A DNA stretch of 64,000 bases from JACRCT01 sp036504155 (GCA_036504155.1 DASXVQ010000194.1:1-64000), one strand, 5' to 3'. Counted from the stretch's first letter, positions 9,901-17,326 are shown. Notes: generated from the letters alone by a model not told the origin. Made by a program: numbers and translations.

Positions 9901-11090
9901 GCCAATCAGAGGTGCGCGACGTGGCGCTCCAAGCCCTGATGCGCTTTGCGAAAACCAGGCTGCTGGTGGTGGCGGCGCGCGAGCTGGCGGAGGTCGAGCC
10001 CGGCCCCTGGACGCCGACGCGCGGGGTGGAGATCGCCCGCCAGGCGGAGCAGCGGCTCGCCTCGGTCGAGTCCGACGACGCCGCGTGGGACCGCAACCAC
10101 AGCGAGATCCAGCGCCACGTGCAGCAGCTGATTGCGGAGCTCGGGGCCCAGCAGCTCCGCCCCAGCTTCGAGGTCGTCGATGACGTGCTGGTCGTCGAGG
10201 CGGTCTTCCAGGGCCGCAATTGCAGCATGGCCGAGCTCGCCGACGACCTGCGCCGCGAGGTCGGCGACCGCCAGCGGCTCCTCAATGCCCGGGAGCACGA
10301 GATCATCGAGAACCACCTCATCGGAGAGGTGGCCTCGCACCTCCACGAGCGCCTGCGCGCCGCCGAGAAGCTGGTCAGCGTGATGAACGCCGAGCTGGAG
10401 CGCTGCACCACGAGCACCGGGATGAAGCTGCGCTTCGATTGGGAAGCGCTCGAGGAGTCGAGGCCGGGCCTCGGCGAGGCCCGCAAACGTCTGCTGCGGA
10501 CCTCGGCTACCTGGTCCGCGAAGGAGCGCGCCGCCGTCGGGGAGTTCCTGCAAGGAGAGATCCGCCGCGTCCGCGCGGAGGATGAAGCGGCGACCTGGCA
10601 GGAGCACCTCGCTCTCGCACTCGACTACCGTGGCTGGCACCGCTTCAGCGTCCAGCGTTTCCAGGACGGACACTGGAAGAGACTGACGAAGAGGACGCAC
10701 GGCACGGGATCGGGCGGAGAAAAGGCAATCGCGTTGACGATCCCGAAGTTCGCGGCGGCCGCCGCGCACTACAAGACCGCCGACCCTCTCGCTCCCCGTC
10801 TCATCCTGCTGGACGAGGCTTTCGTGGGCGTCGACAGCGACATGCGCAGCAAGTCGTTCGGCCTGCTGCAGGCGTTCGACCTCGACTTCCTGCTGACGAG
10901 CGAGCGGGAGTGGGGCTGTTACCGGACCATCCCCGGCCTGGCCATCTACCAGCTGGCCACCCGACCCGGCATCGACGCGGTCGGAATCACGCGCTGGCTC
11001 TGGAACGGTGAGGAGCGGATCCGCGTCGACCACTTCGTGAGCCCGCCTGCGCCCGCCCCCGCGGGTGGGGCGACTCGAGAGAGCGCCTGA
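6978..11090 (+). CDS. jetC: Wadjet type I SMC-like ATPase JetC (TIGR02680-like)
   Basis: 1370 residues with MukB/SMC architecture. The N-terminal head has Walker A GNNGTGKS at about residues 42-50. A long Ala/Glu/Arg-rich coiled coil spans about 255-590. A hinge-like globular segment at about 600-690 contains LWNLCDFAPG, typical of this family. A second coiled coil follows at about 725-1010. The C-terminal head has the signature GTGSGGEK near 1243 and Walker B LILLDEAF near 1276. JetC is the loop-extruding motor that lets Wadjet sense circle size before JetD cuts. All ATPase motifs look intact, so the system is probably functional. The start overlaps jetB (ATGA) and the stop overlaps jetD (TGATG). 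Confidence 0.95.
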   Translation: MTEAALPKPSRERWEPLRSGLLNLYRYDHEEFVWEKGHLLLRGNNGTGKSRVMALQLPFLLDAEVAPHRLEPDGDSAKRIEWNLLLDRYKDRLGYTWLEFGRLDAEGEHFLTLGCGLQAAEGRGLTNKWFFLTRQRIGRYLFLQSATGQALTRERLEEAIGAHGEVFKTALAYRKAVDAHLFKLGDQRYASLVDLLIELRKPQLSRHLDEKALSDALSEAMAPPSPALLADVAEAFRGLETDRGHLTSFEKARAASDAFLERYQRYAQIAARRRAGTVRKAHSEYEGLQRVLRDAESAQAKASAEQQEAAQELERLKIEEQRVLAEVDALAGSEAMRSAEALEAARVEVERRRGAAQRAESERARAGGDCERARGDHQRAAARAEQARTGLVTSMEDCASRAEGCALGEPHRSSVQALGAQPIDARAEAAALRRLEAASAKRLKEARLLEQRSREVADAVSALAQARVAQTASETERDHAIGAERDARRAGEQAITDLSSAYRSWSAGLRELASDPVDGFEEELRAWGERTEGRSPVRSAIEAAFVAASDRIAAARSTAVQEIRAQEQVVAGLKQERARLEAGAHRPPPIPYTRDPERREVRGGAPLWNLCDFAPGFEVAQRAGLEAALEAAGLLDAWVTPDGRLLDEESDSFLLPESSPTPPDGHHLGKALVPAVDRREGRSAGVTEETVQAVLRQIGLGPGAGAIRVEASGRWQLGPLHGSWTKSAAEHIGEGAREASRRQRLAAVEAQLAETDAKLGVMLRALEQIDSRAVLAREEVERGPGDEKALAATAQIGAAAREAARARERLGAAERVAAERRRAHEELVARRDQEAKDLGLVGWIDKPADLEDAVHEYQRALARLAGKLESSRGALEQEAAARHALDRASESEARAREASLVSRGEAEAAGQRWRTLEQTVGAEAREVVALRGEARRRLDEVHEREKKTGLAERTAFGRKERAEAEAEKERQALGRQSEVRDVALQALMRFAKTRLLVVAARELAEVEPGPWTPTRGVEIARQAEQRLASVESDDAAWDRNHSEIQRHVQQLIAELGAQQLRPSFEVVDDVLVVEAVFQGRNCSMAELADDLRREVGDRQRLLNAREHEIIENHLIGEVASHLHERLRAAEKLVSVMNAELERCTTSTGMKLRFDWEALEESRPGLGEARKRLLRTSATWSAKERAAVGEFLQGEIRRVRAEDEAATWQEHLALALDYRGWHRFSVQRFQDGHWKRLTKRTHGTGSGGEKAIALTIPKFAAAAAHYKTADPLAPRLILLDEAFVGVDSDMRSKSFGLLQAFDLDFLLTSEREWGCYRTIPGLAIYQLATRPGIDAVGITRWLWNGEERIRVDHFVSPPAPAPAGGATRESA

Positions 11091-12352
11091 TGGCTTCCCG
11101 AGAGAAGCTCGTGGCTGCCCTCGGGTCACCTGCCCTCGCCTGGCTGGTAGCGCGCATGCGGCGTCGGCTGGAGCTTGGCGACCCGCTGACCGGGTCGGTG
11201 AGGCTCGACGACCCCTCGGACGACCAACGGGAGGCCCTGGGAGCGCTCTTCGGAAAGAGGGCCGGGCGCGGTGGGGCCCTCTCCGTCGACCTGCAGAGGC
11301 TCGAGCAGGTGCTGGTCGAGGCAGGACTCTGCCGGGACCTCAAGGAGGCCGTCGAAACACTGGTCGGGCCCGTCGAGAACGAGCGCGGAAGGCGGCAGCG
11401 AGAGGCTCGAGATTGGGCGAAGGTCTTCGACGATCTCGTCCGGTGCGCCTCGGGCCGGGAGCCGCTTCATGCGGTGATCGAGGAGCTTCGCGAGGCGGGG
11501 CTGCTCCGGCGCGTCGCTGAGCAGCGGCTCGACCGTGGGCGACAGCTCGGGGCCGAACTGGTCAACCTCGCTTCCTGGATCCCAGCGCACCAGATGGCGA
11601 TCGCAGAGCTGGCGGCGACCGTGGCCGGCGATGCCCATGCCCTCGACCCCGGCGAGCCGCTGGGAGCGCTGGCTCTCAGGCTCGTGACCAGAATTTCGGG
11701 CTGCGAAATACGCGACTCCGAAACGAGGAGAGACGCGTGGGCGCAGGTCGGGGTGCTCTGTGACGAGCTGAGCGCACCGGTGCTGGTGCTGAACCTCGCG
11801 GTGCGTGGCGGTACGACCCTGTGTCGCAGCCTGCGCCTGCACGCCGAGACGGGCGAGCCTTGTCGCATCAGCACCCGCCAGCTCGTACGCGAGCCGCTCG
11901 GACCTGAGGAGTGCCCGATGGGGCGCGTGTTCGTCTGTGAGAACCCGAGCGTGGTGATCGCCGCGGCGAACGCGCTGGGGCCGCGCTCCGCGCCCTTGGT
12001 CTGCACGGAGGGAATGCCGAGGACGGCGGCGCGGCTCGTCCTCGAGCAGCTCACCGAACGCGGGGCATCGCTGCACTACCACGGCGACTTCGATTGGCCG
12101 GGGATCACAATCGCCAATCTCCTAAAGGAGCGGCACGGCGCGGTGCCTTGGCGCATGGCTGCGCGGGACTACCAGGAGGCAGCCGAGGGCGGCACCGACC
12201 TCGCAGGAGAACCCGTAGTCGCCCTCTGGGACGAGAGGCTGGAGCCGGCGATGCGTGCGTGGGGAAGGGCGATCCACGAGGAGCGCGTACTCCCGGGGCT
12301 TCTATCGGACCTCGCCGGCGCCAATGTCAGCGGAAGTTCGCTCCGATGGTGA
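11090..12352 (+). CDS. jetD: Wadjet type I nuclease JetD (TIGR02679-like, Toprim fold)
   Basis: 420 residues. Last gene of the Wadjet operon, overlapping jetC by one base (TGATG). The C-terminal half has a Toprim-type metal site: a glutamate in CTEGMPRTA near residue 306 and the acidic motif HGDFDWPG near residue 330. This matches the topoisomerase VI A-like nuclease domain that cuts plasmid DNA. The N-terminal half is helical and probably binds DNA or the JetABC core. No frameshift or missing acidic residue is visible. A 10-bp inverted repeat at 12721-12761 may lie in the operon's 3' region. Confidence 0.9.
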   Translation: MASREKLVAALGSPALAWLVARMRRRLELGDPLTGSVRLDDPSDDQREALGALFGKRAGRGGALSVDLQRLEQVLVEAGLCRDLKEAVETLVGPVENERGRRQREARDWAKVFDDLVRCASGREPLHAVIEELREAGLLRRVAEQRLDRGRQLGAELVNLASWIPAHQMAIAELAATVAGDAHALDPGEPLGALALRLVTRISGCEIRDSETRRDAWAQVGVLCDELSAPVLVLNLAVRGGTTLCRSLRLHAETGEPCRISTRQLVREPLGPEECPMGRVFVCENPSVVIAAANALGPRSAPLVCTEGMPRTAARLVLEQLTERGASLHYHGDFDWPGITIANLLKERHGAVPWRMAARDYQEAAEGGTDLAGEPVVALWDERLEPAMRAWGRAIHEERVLPGLLSDLAGANVSGSSLRW

Positions 12353-12501
12353 TCGGCAGCTGAACTTCGACCCTCTCCTTCTCCTCCCCCAGGACCCGTT
12401 CGCGCTTGGGGCACCATCACGGTCGCACCGAAGACCCCAGCGGCCTCCAATTCGCGATGCGGACTTAGGGGCGCGCCGTCCCCGTGATCGTGGAGGGGTG
12501 A

Positions 12502-12666
12502 GAGCCTTCAACGCTTCGAAAAAGGGTCCACGGCAAGGCAGCTGGCAACTGGAAGCGCTTCGCCTGGGAGCAGCGCTCTCGCAAGGTCTCCCCTGAACCA
12601 GTCGTCTTCGTCGAGTCATTCGCGATGCAGTGGTTCCATGATTTGCCAGCGGCTACCACGGGTTAG
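12502..12666 (+). pseudogene. Possible C-terminal remnant of an unidentified gene
   Basis: An open stretch of 54 codons after a TGA and before a TAG, without a convincing start. The translation has a natural amino-acid mix (RVHGKAAGNWKRFAW, then EPVVFVESFAMQWFHDL) that looks like real protein rather than a shadow. It lies in the 560-base gap between jetD and the AbiE-like antitoxin, a likely graveyard of decayed island genes. I do not recognise the family. The flanking bases 12353-12501 and 12667-12840 show no gene. Confidence 0.3.
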
Positions 12667-12720
12667 GCGGTCTTGCTCCAGAGGACGTGGCGCTAATCGG
12701 TCCGCCAGAGACGCATTCCT

Positions 12721-12761
12721 TCCAGACGCCCAGGTACAAGCGCGGTCACAAGGCGTCTGGA
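12721..12761. terminator. 10-bp inverted repeat after the Wadjet operon (possible terminator)
   Basis: TCCAGACGCC at 12721-12730 and GGCGTCTGGA at 12752-12761 are perfect reverse complements with a 21-base loop, followed by TTTCC. It could end transcription from the Wadjet operon or be an element remnant. The loop is long for a classic intrinsic terminator. Confidence 0.35.
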
Positions 12762-12844
12762 TTTCCGAGCCTGATCAACTAGTTGGAGCCAGTTGTAAAA
12801 ACGCACCGAAATGCGTGCTTCTGGGCGTATTGCGATGCATCTTG

Positions 12845-12860
12845 GCAAGTCAGGACTTGC
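12845..12860. promoter_or_regulatory. Palindromic operator 1 of the AbiE-like locus
   Basis: GCAAGTC-AG-GACTTGC has perfect 7-bp arms around 2 bases. The same half-site recurs 64 bases downstream over the antitoxin start codon. Characterised AbiEi antitoxins repress their own operon by binding paired inverted repeats, so this is a plausible autoregulatory operator. Confidence 0.6.
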
Positions 12861-12908
12861 GAAACCGAGTAGAAACGCGCACTATTGGCCGAACTTTGAT
12901 GCCTTTGA

Positions 12909-12925
12909 GCAAGTCATGACTTCGC
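12909..12925. promoter_or_regulatory. Operator 2, covering the antitoxin start codon
   Basis: GCAAGTC-AT-GACTTCG repeats the left arm of operator 1 exactly and five bases of the right arm; its core AAGTCATGACTT is a perfect 12-bp palindrome. The ATG of the antitoxin (12916) lies at its centre. If that ATG is right, bound antitoxin would sit on the start region, suggesting a very short or absent leader. The 64-base spacing between the operators is close to six helical turns. Confidence 0.55.
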
Positions 12926-13716
12926 GGGACGAGGTAGAAAGCCGACCGGTCTTCACCCACGAGGAACTGGTCGCCGAGTACGTGAGCGCCGGGCGAAGCC
13001 GCCGATCGGCCGACAGTCTGCTGCACAAGCACCTGGCCGCTGGTCGTGTGGTTAGGGTCAAGCGAGGGGTCTTTCTTCCGGTCCCCCGAGGGGTCTCAGC
13101 CGACGCAGCTCCGTACGACCCGTACCTCGTCGCAACGAAGCTGGCTCCAAACGCTGCGGTCGCCTACCACGCTGCACTTCAGTTCCACGGGAAGAGCTAC
13201 TCGCAGTCCCGACGATTCCACTTCTTCACGCGAGAGCGTCTGCGCCCGACGAGCTTCCGGGGTACGGAATTCGTGCCGGTTCGCCTTCCAGCGCCGTTCG
13301 AGGGCCAGGCGGATATGGGAGGCGGGATTCTCGAACGTCGGCACGCGGGCGGGGTGGTGCGAGTGGCGACGCTCGAGCGGACCCTCGTCGATGTCTTTGA
13401 CGCTCCTGACCGGGGCGGCGGCTGGGAGGAGATCTGGCGCTCGCTCGAGATGGTGGAGTTCTTCGACCTCGATGCGGTCATCGACTATGTCGGACGTCTG
13501 GGGTCGGCAATCGCCTGCGCTCGCGTGGGCTTCTTCCTCGAGCAGCACCGCGAACCACTGATGGTCGAGGAGCGCCATCTCGCCGCGCTGCAGGCTCACG
13601 CGCCGAAGGGGCCACGCTACCTCGACCCCAAGCGAGTTCCCGGAAAGTTGGTCGGTCGCTGGAACCTGATCGTGCCGGCGCGGGTCCTCGAGCGCTCTTG
13701 GCAGGAGGTCACTTGA
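12916..13716 (+). CDS. AbiEi-family antitoxin (type IV toxin-antitoxin / abortive infection)
   Basis: 266 residues from ATG 12916; the frame is also open from 12811. The N-terminus is a winged helix-turn-helix (FTHEELVAEYVSAGRSRRSA, then HLAAGRVVRVKRGVF) typical of AbiEi, which represses its own promoter. The C-terminal part carries family-typical blocks such as VAYHAALQFHGKSYSQ and RVATLERTLVDVFDAP and is the antitoxic domain. The stop overlaps the following start as TGATG, the usual coupling to abiEii. The partner gene is truncated internally, so this antitoxin has no active cognate toxin in the window. Two palindromes upstream fit autoregulation. Confidence 0.85.
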   Translation: MTSRDEVESRPVFTHEELVAEYVSAGRSRRSADSLLHKHLAAGRVVRVKRGVFLPVPRGVSADAAPYDPYLVATKLAPNAAVAYHAALQFHGKSYSQSRRFHFFTRERLRPTSFRGTEFVPVRLPAPFEGQADMGGGILERRHAGGVVRVATLERTLVDVFDAPDRGGGWEEIWRSLEMVEFFDLDAVIDYVGRLGSAIACARVGFFLEQHREPLMVEERHLAALQAHAPKGPRYLDPKRVPGKLVGRWNLIVPARVLERSWQEVT

Positions 13717-13964
13717 TGCTCACCCGGGTCGATCTGGAGCGAGCAGCGAGCGCGAGCGGCTTCGTTCCCGAGACGCTGGAGAAAGTCCTCCGGCTGCTCG
13801 AGCTGCTCGATGGGATGCGCAGCCATCCCTTCCTGAAGACCAGGATCGACTTGCTCACGAGCGATGCTGGCGTCCAGGAGCTGGTGAGCAAGCATCCGGG
13901 GCTGAAGTGGAAGGCCATCAACGTCCGCAAGCACTTCGGGTTGGCGGCCGCCGAGGAGAGTTGA
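13716..13964 (+). pseudogene. AbiEii nucleotidyltransferase toxin with its catalytic core deleted
   Basis: 82 residues starting at ATG 13716 after a good GGAGG site, coupled to the antitoxin. The first ~45 residues match the N-terminus of AbiEii toxins (LLELLDGMRSHPFLK). The rest matches the extreme C-terminus (LLTSDAGVQELVSKHPGLKWKA, then NVRKHFGL in frame). In intact relatives roughly 200 or more residues lie between, including the GGTAL/DxD nucleotidyltransferase site; none is present here. The junction is in frame near RIDLLTS, as expected from a clean internal deletion. The product cannot be catalytic. It may be a dead remnant or a short peptide still able to contact the antitoxin. Confidence 0.8.
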
Positions 13965-13983
13965 GGCGCGGGATGGCCCGCTG

Positions 13984-14103
13984 GTGAATGACGACAGCCC
14001 CGCAGCCGGCCAGACGATCCCTCACCTGCACGTCCATCTAATCCCCAGAGTCCGGGGAGTCGTTCCCGATCCTCGCGGCGGCGTTCGAAACGTGGTGCCG
14101 TCC
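13984..14103 (+). pseudogene. HIT-family (histidine triad) gene fragment
   Basis: The frame from 13984 reads VNDDSPAAGQTIPHLHVHLIP followed by RVRGVVPDPRGGVRNVVP. This is the C-terminal active-site block of HIT-family hydrolases, with the triad HLHVH. The N-terminal two thirds of the domain are absent; what precedes is the end of the AbiEii remnant. After about 14103 the translation loses resemblance and runs into the tRNA region antisense. It is a decayed fragment at the edge of the defence island. The triad itself is intact, but the protein could not fold alone. Confidence 0.65.
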
Positions 14104-14188
14104 TCTTCTGCCCTCCCTGACACGCGATCTCGCCCGCGCCAACCCCAGGGGTTCCTGTGGTGCAAGACGCTCTTGCCCCGCAAAAGCG

Positions 14189-14230
14189 AAGGCCGCAGGC
14201 GGTCGGTTTCCCGAACGATCCTGCGGCCTT
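14189..14230 (-). terminator. Intrinsic terminator of tRNA-Pro
   Basis: On the minus strand an 11-bp perfect stem (AAGGCCGCAGG with CCTGCGGCCTT) begins 8 bases beyond the tRNA 3' end. It is followed by CGCTTTTG. Position, stem strength and T-run suit a Rho-independent terminator. Confidence 0.7.
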
Positions 14231-14237
14231 CTACCTG

Positions 14238-14311
14238 TCGGGGAAACAGGATTTGAACCTGCGGCCCCTTGGACCCGAACCAAGTGCTCTACCAGGCTGA
14301 GCTATTCCCCG
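14238..14311 (-). tRNA. tRNA-Pro (anticodon CGG)
   Basis: The minus strand folds as a standard 74-nt cloverleaf without encoded CCA. The acceptor stem is CGGGGAA/TTCCCCG, the D arm contains AGCTCAGCCTGGTAGAGC, the anticodon stem is CTTGG/CCAAG with loop TTCGGGT (anticodon CGG, codon CCG), and the T loop is TTCAAAT. The discriminator is A. The 3' end faces the defence island, the orientation used by tRNA-targeting integrases. Confidence 0.95.
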
Positions 14312-14350
14312 ATCCGCTCGGCAGACATATTCCCCGTCGAGCGGGCGCTA

Positions 14351-14379
14351 CGTTTAGCCCTTGCTCTTGGCGGTGTCAA
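14351..14379 (-). promoter_or_regulatory. Sigma-70-type promoter of tRNA-Pro
   Basis: On the minus strand TTGACA (14379-14374) is a perfect -35 box, separated by 17 bases from TAAACG (14356-14351), a weak -10. The predicted start lies about 33 bases before the tRNA 5' end. The good -35 and correct spacing make this the most convincing promoter in the window. Confidence 0.6.
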
Positions 14380-14405
14380 CAGCGCTGAGACGGGGATTTC
14401 CGCCC

Positions 14406-14882
14406 CTACTCCAGCCGCCGTTTGGCCTGCCGGTGGGCCACCACCGCATACCCCCCGCCCGCCACGGAGAGCGTGAGCAGCGACGCCCCGGCGATCCTCG
14501 CCCCGGGATGCGCCGAGGCCAGAATCAAGATCAGCCCGGCGCACGCCACCGGCATCAGCCCCACCGCCAGCGTCCGCGCCGCGTCCCGGAGGTGCTCCAC
14601 CTCCTCCGAGCGCGACCTCGCCTCCTGCGCCGCCGCGAACGCGAACCTCGGCACCCCGCAGCCCGGGCAGCGCTCCCCCGCGAAGGCCACCTCCGCCCCG
14701 CAGGCCCCGCACTGCACCGTCCGCTCCCGCCCGCACCCGCACCGGTCCTGCCCGTGGGCGTTCTGCGCCCCGCACGGGAAGCACACCCAGCTGGTGACGC
14801 CCTCGAAGTCGAAGGCGCCGCAGCTCTCGCACACCTGGGCGCCCGTGACGCTCGCGCCGCAGTCGGGACACCGCCGCTCCAT
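14406..14882 (-). CDS. Zinc-ribbon membrane protein
   Basis: 158 residues. The N-terminal 80 residues hold several CxxC-type knuckles (CPDCG, CESCG, CFPCG, CGACG, CPGCG) that form tandem zinc ribbons. A charged linker (EARSRSEEVEHLRDAA) leads into two hydrophobic segments (about residues 108-125 and 130-147) ending in a short basic tail, HRQAKRRLE. The likely topology is two membrane passes with the zinc ribbons in the cytoplasm. No enzymatic motif is seen. It may be an adaptor, as in many myxobacterial zinc-ribbon proteins. It stands alone, between tRNA-Pro and the divergent carboxypeptidase gene. Confidence 0.75.
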   Translation of the reverse strand: MERRCPDCGASVTGAQVCESCGAFDFEGVTSWVCFPCGAQNAHGQDRCGCGRERTVQCGACGAEVAFAGERCPGCGVPRFAFAAAQEARSRSEEVEHLRDAARTLAVGLMPVACAGLILILASAHPGARIAGASLLTLSVAGGGYAVVAHRQAKRRLE

Positions 14883-15094
14883 GTCTCCCAGGATACGGCC
14901 CCGGCCCCCGCGGCCGCACCTGGCGCCCCGGCCCTCGCCCGGCCGCTTGTTGCCTGGCCCGCGAAGGCCCCGCTAGCCTCAGCCACCAAATTGCCGCACC
15001 CACCCGCCGCTCCTATACTCCTGGGCACCCTGACGCTCGCTGGACATGCGAGCCGGCGGGCGCCCGGACGCGCTCGAAGCCGGAGAGACTCGAC

Positions 15095-17275
15095 ATGCTG
15101 CGCCGTGCCGTCGCCGCCGCCCTCTGCCTGCTCGCGGCGGCCCCTGCTCGCGCGGACCTCGCCGCCGACCGGGCCGCGCTGCAGGGGGCGCTCGACGACA
15201 TCGTCAGGCGCACCGCCCTGTCCAGCGCCCGGGTGGGCGTGCAGGTCGCGCGGCTGTCCGACGGCCAGGTCCTCTACGCCAGGAACGCCGACGACCTGCT
15301 CAACCCCGCCTCCAACGTCAAGCTCTTCACCACCGCCACCGCCCTGTCGCGGCTCGGGCCGGGCTGGCGCTTCGAGACCGAGTTCCTGGTCGACCGCCAG
15401 CCGGACCAGAAGGGCAAGAACCCGCCCCGCTTCAAGAGCGGCGACATCAAGGGCCCGCTCTACGTGCGCGGCAAGGGCGACCCGTCGCTCAGCGTCGACA
15501 AGCTCTACACGCTGGTCAACGAGCTCTGGTACGCCGGGCTGCGCAGCGTCTCCGGCGACCTCGTCCTCGACGACACCGCCTTCGACGAGGACCGCGTGGG
15601 GCCGGGCTTCGACCAGGAGAAGTCCGACAAGGGCTACCTGGCGCCGGTCGGCGCGCTCTCGCTGGAGAGCAACGTCGTCTCGGTGCACATCGCCCCCGGC
15701 GACACCCTGGGCTCCAAGGCCCTGGTGGAGCTGGATCCCGACAGCGGCTTCTTCGTCGTCGAGAACCGCACCCTGACCGTGCCCGAGCGCGGGCTGCGCC
15801 GCCTGTACGTGACCAGCCTGCCGATGGGCGAGAAGCAGAAGGTCATCGTCGCCGGCCGCATCCCCCTGGGGTCCCTGCCCACCACCGCCTGGCGCAAGAT
15901 CGACCAGCCCACCTTCTTCTTTGGCCACTCGCTCAAGGCGCTGCTCGAGAGGCGCGGCATCAAGGTCAAGGGCCGCGTCCGGCGCGGCGCGGCGCCCAAG
16001 GACGCCCAGCCGTACCTCCTGCACCAGGGCGAGACGCTCGACGTGGTGCTCAAGCGGGTGAACAAGAACTCCTCGAACTTCATGGCCGAGCAGTTGGTCA
16101 AGACGCTCGGCGCGCAGGCCACCGGATCGCCCGGGACCTGGGCCGACGGCATCTCGGCGATCGAGGACTTCCTCTCCCGCGAGGTCGGCATCCCCCTGGG
16201 CACCTTCGTGATGAAGAACGGCTCCGGGCTCAACGACACCAACCGCTTCTCCGCCGCGCAGATCTGCAAGCTGCTGCGCTACATGCACGCCCACTTCCCG
16301 CTCGCGCCCGAGTACATCTCGTCCCTGCCGATCGCCGGCAAGGACGGCACCATCCACACGCGGATGGAGGGCACCGACGCCGCGGGCCGGCTGCGCGCCA
16401 AGACCGGGACGCTGGAGAACGTCTCGGCGCTCTCGGGCTACGTGGAGACGGTGGGCGGCGAGCCGCTGGTCTTCTCGCTGATGGTCAACGACTTCCAGGG
16501 GCGCCTGGGGCCGGTCATCAACGGCATCGACGCGGTGGGCATCGCGGTCGCCGGCTTCGGGCAGCCCGGTGCGCCGGCCAAGGCCTACGCCGCGGCGTTC
16601 GGCCCGGCGCGGGTGGCCGGGCCGCTGGAGGAGCTCAAGGCGCGGCTCTCCACCTACGAGACGATGGCCAAGGCCCGCGACCCCCGGAACCTGACCTTCC
16701 TGCGGACTGCGCTGCGCGCCGAGAAGGACCCGGCGGTGCGCACCGCGATCGCCGAGGCGATCCTGCGGACCTCCCCGGACGACATCGTCGGCGCGCGGCT
16801 GCTGCTCGACAACTTCGACCCCGGGCCGGACGTCTTCGGGCGGCTGCGCCGGGTGGGCAAGGAGCAGGGCACCGGAACTCCGGTCTTGAGCTCGATCCTG
16901 AGGCTGGCGGGCGAGGGCAATACCGATGCGCTCGGACGGATCGTGGAGATAGCCGCGCAGGCCAAGGACGACGAGGAGCTGCGGGCCGAGGTCGCCGAAC
17001 CGTTGATCGAGGTCGCGCGAAACGCCTCGGACGAGCTGATCGTGGCGCTGCACGCGGCGCCGGACGCGGCGGCGCAGGCGACCTTGGACCTGCTCGCAAA
17101 GGGCTTGTCGAAGGAGACCGCGGAGCACCCGTTCCCGGCGGCGCTGGCCAAGGCCGAGGCGGCCACCGACGCGGCCCTGGCGCGGTTCGCCAAGGGCCTG
17201 GACGAGGGGCTGCAGGCGCGGCTCGCCGCGGAGAAGGCGCCGAAGGACGACGCGGCAGCGCAGCAGACGCCGTGA
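15095..17275 (+). CDS. dacB: D-alanyl-D-alanine carboxypeptidase/endopeptidase (PBP4, S13 family) with C-terminal extension
   Basis: 726 residues. A Sec signal peptide (MLRRAVAAALCLLAAAPARA) exports it to the periplasm, where PBP4 enzymes trim peptidoglycan stem peptides. The three penicillin-binding motifs are present: SxxK as SNVK near residue 72, SxN in SSNFMAEQ near 325, and KTG in RAKTGTLENVS near 435. PBP4 proteins are usually about 450-500 residues. Here another ~220 residues of helical, HEAT-like sequence (DPAVRTAIAEAILRT and similar) follow the catalytic domain, suggesting a protein-binding tail. It stands as a single gene, converging on the propeller gene. Confidence 0.92.
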   Translation: MLRRAVAAALCLLAAAPARADLAADRAALQGALDDIVRRTALSSARVGVQVARLSDGQVLYARNADDLLNPASNVKLFTTATALSRLGPGWRFETEFLVDRQPDQKGKNPPRFKSGDIKGPLYVRGKGDPSLSVDKLYTLVNELWYAGLRSVSGDLVLDDTAFDEDRVGPGFDQEKSDKGYLAPVGALSLESNVVSVHIAPGDTLGSKALVELDPDSGFFVVENRTLTVPERGLRRLYVTSLPMGEKQKVIVAGRIPLGSLPTTAWRKIDQPTFFFGHSLKALLERRGIKVKGRVRRGAAPKDAQPYLLHQGETLDVVLKRVNKNSSNFMAEQLVKTLGAQATGSPGTWADGISAIEDFLSREVGIPLGTFVMKNGSGLNDTNRFSAAQICKLLRYMHAHFPLAPEYISSLPIAGKDGTIHTRMEGTDAAGRLRAKTGTLENVSALSGYVETVGGEPLVFSLMVNDFQGRLGPVINGIDAVGIAVAGFGQPGAPAKAYAAAFGPARVAGPLEELKARLSTYETMAKARDPRNLTFLRTALRAEKDPAVRTAIAEAILRTSPDDIVGARLLLDNFDPGPDVFGRLRRVGKEQGTGTPVLSSILRLAGEGNTDALGRIVEIAAQAKDDEELRAEVAEPLIEVARNASDELIVALHAAPDAAAQATLDLLAKGLSKETAEHPFPAALAKAEAATDAALARFAKGLDEGLQARLAAEKAPKDDAAAQQTP

Positions 17276-17326
17276 GGGAGTCCCAGCTCTTCGGTTCCAG
17301 GTCGTAGGTTCGCCGGGCCCGGCCAG

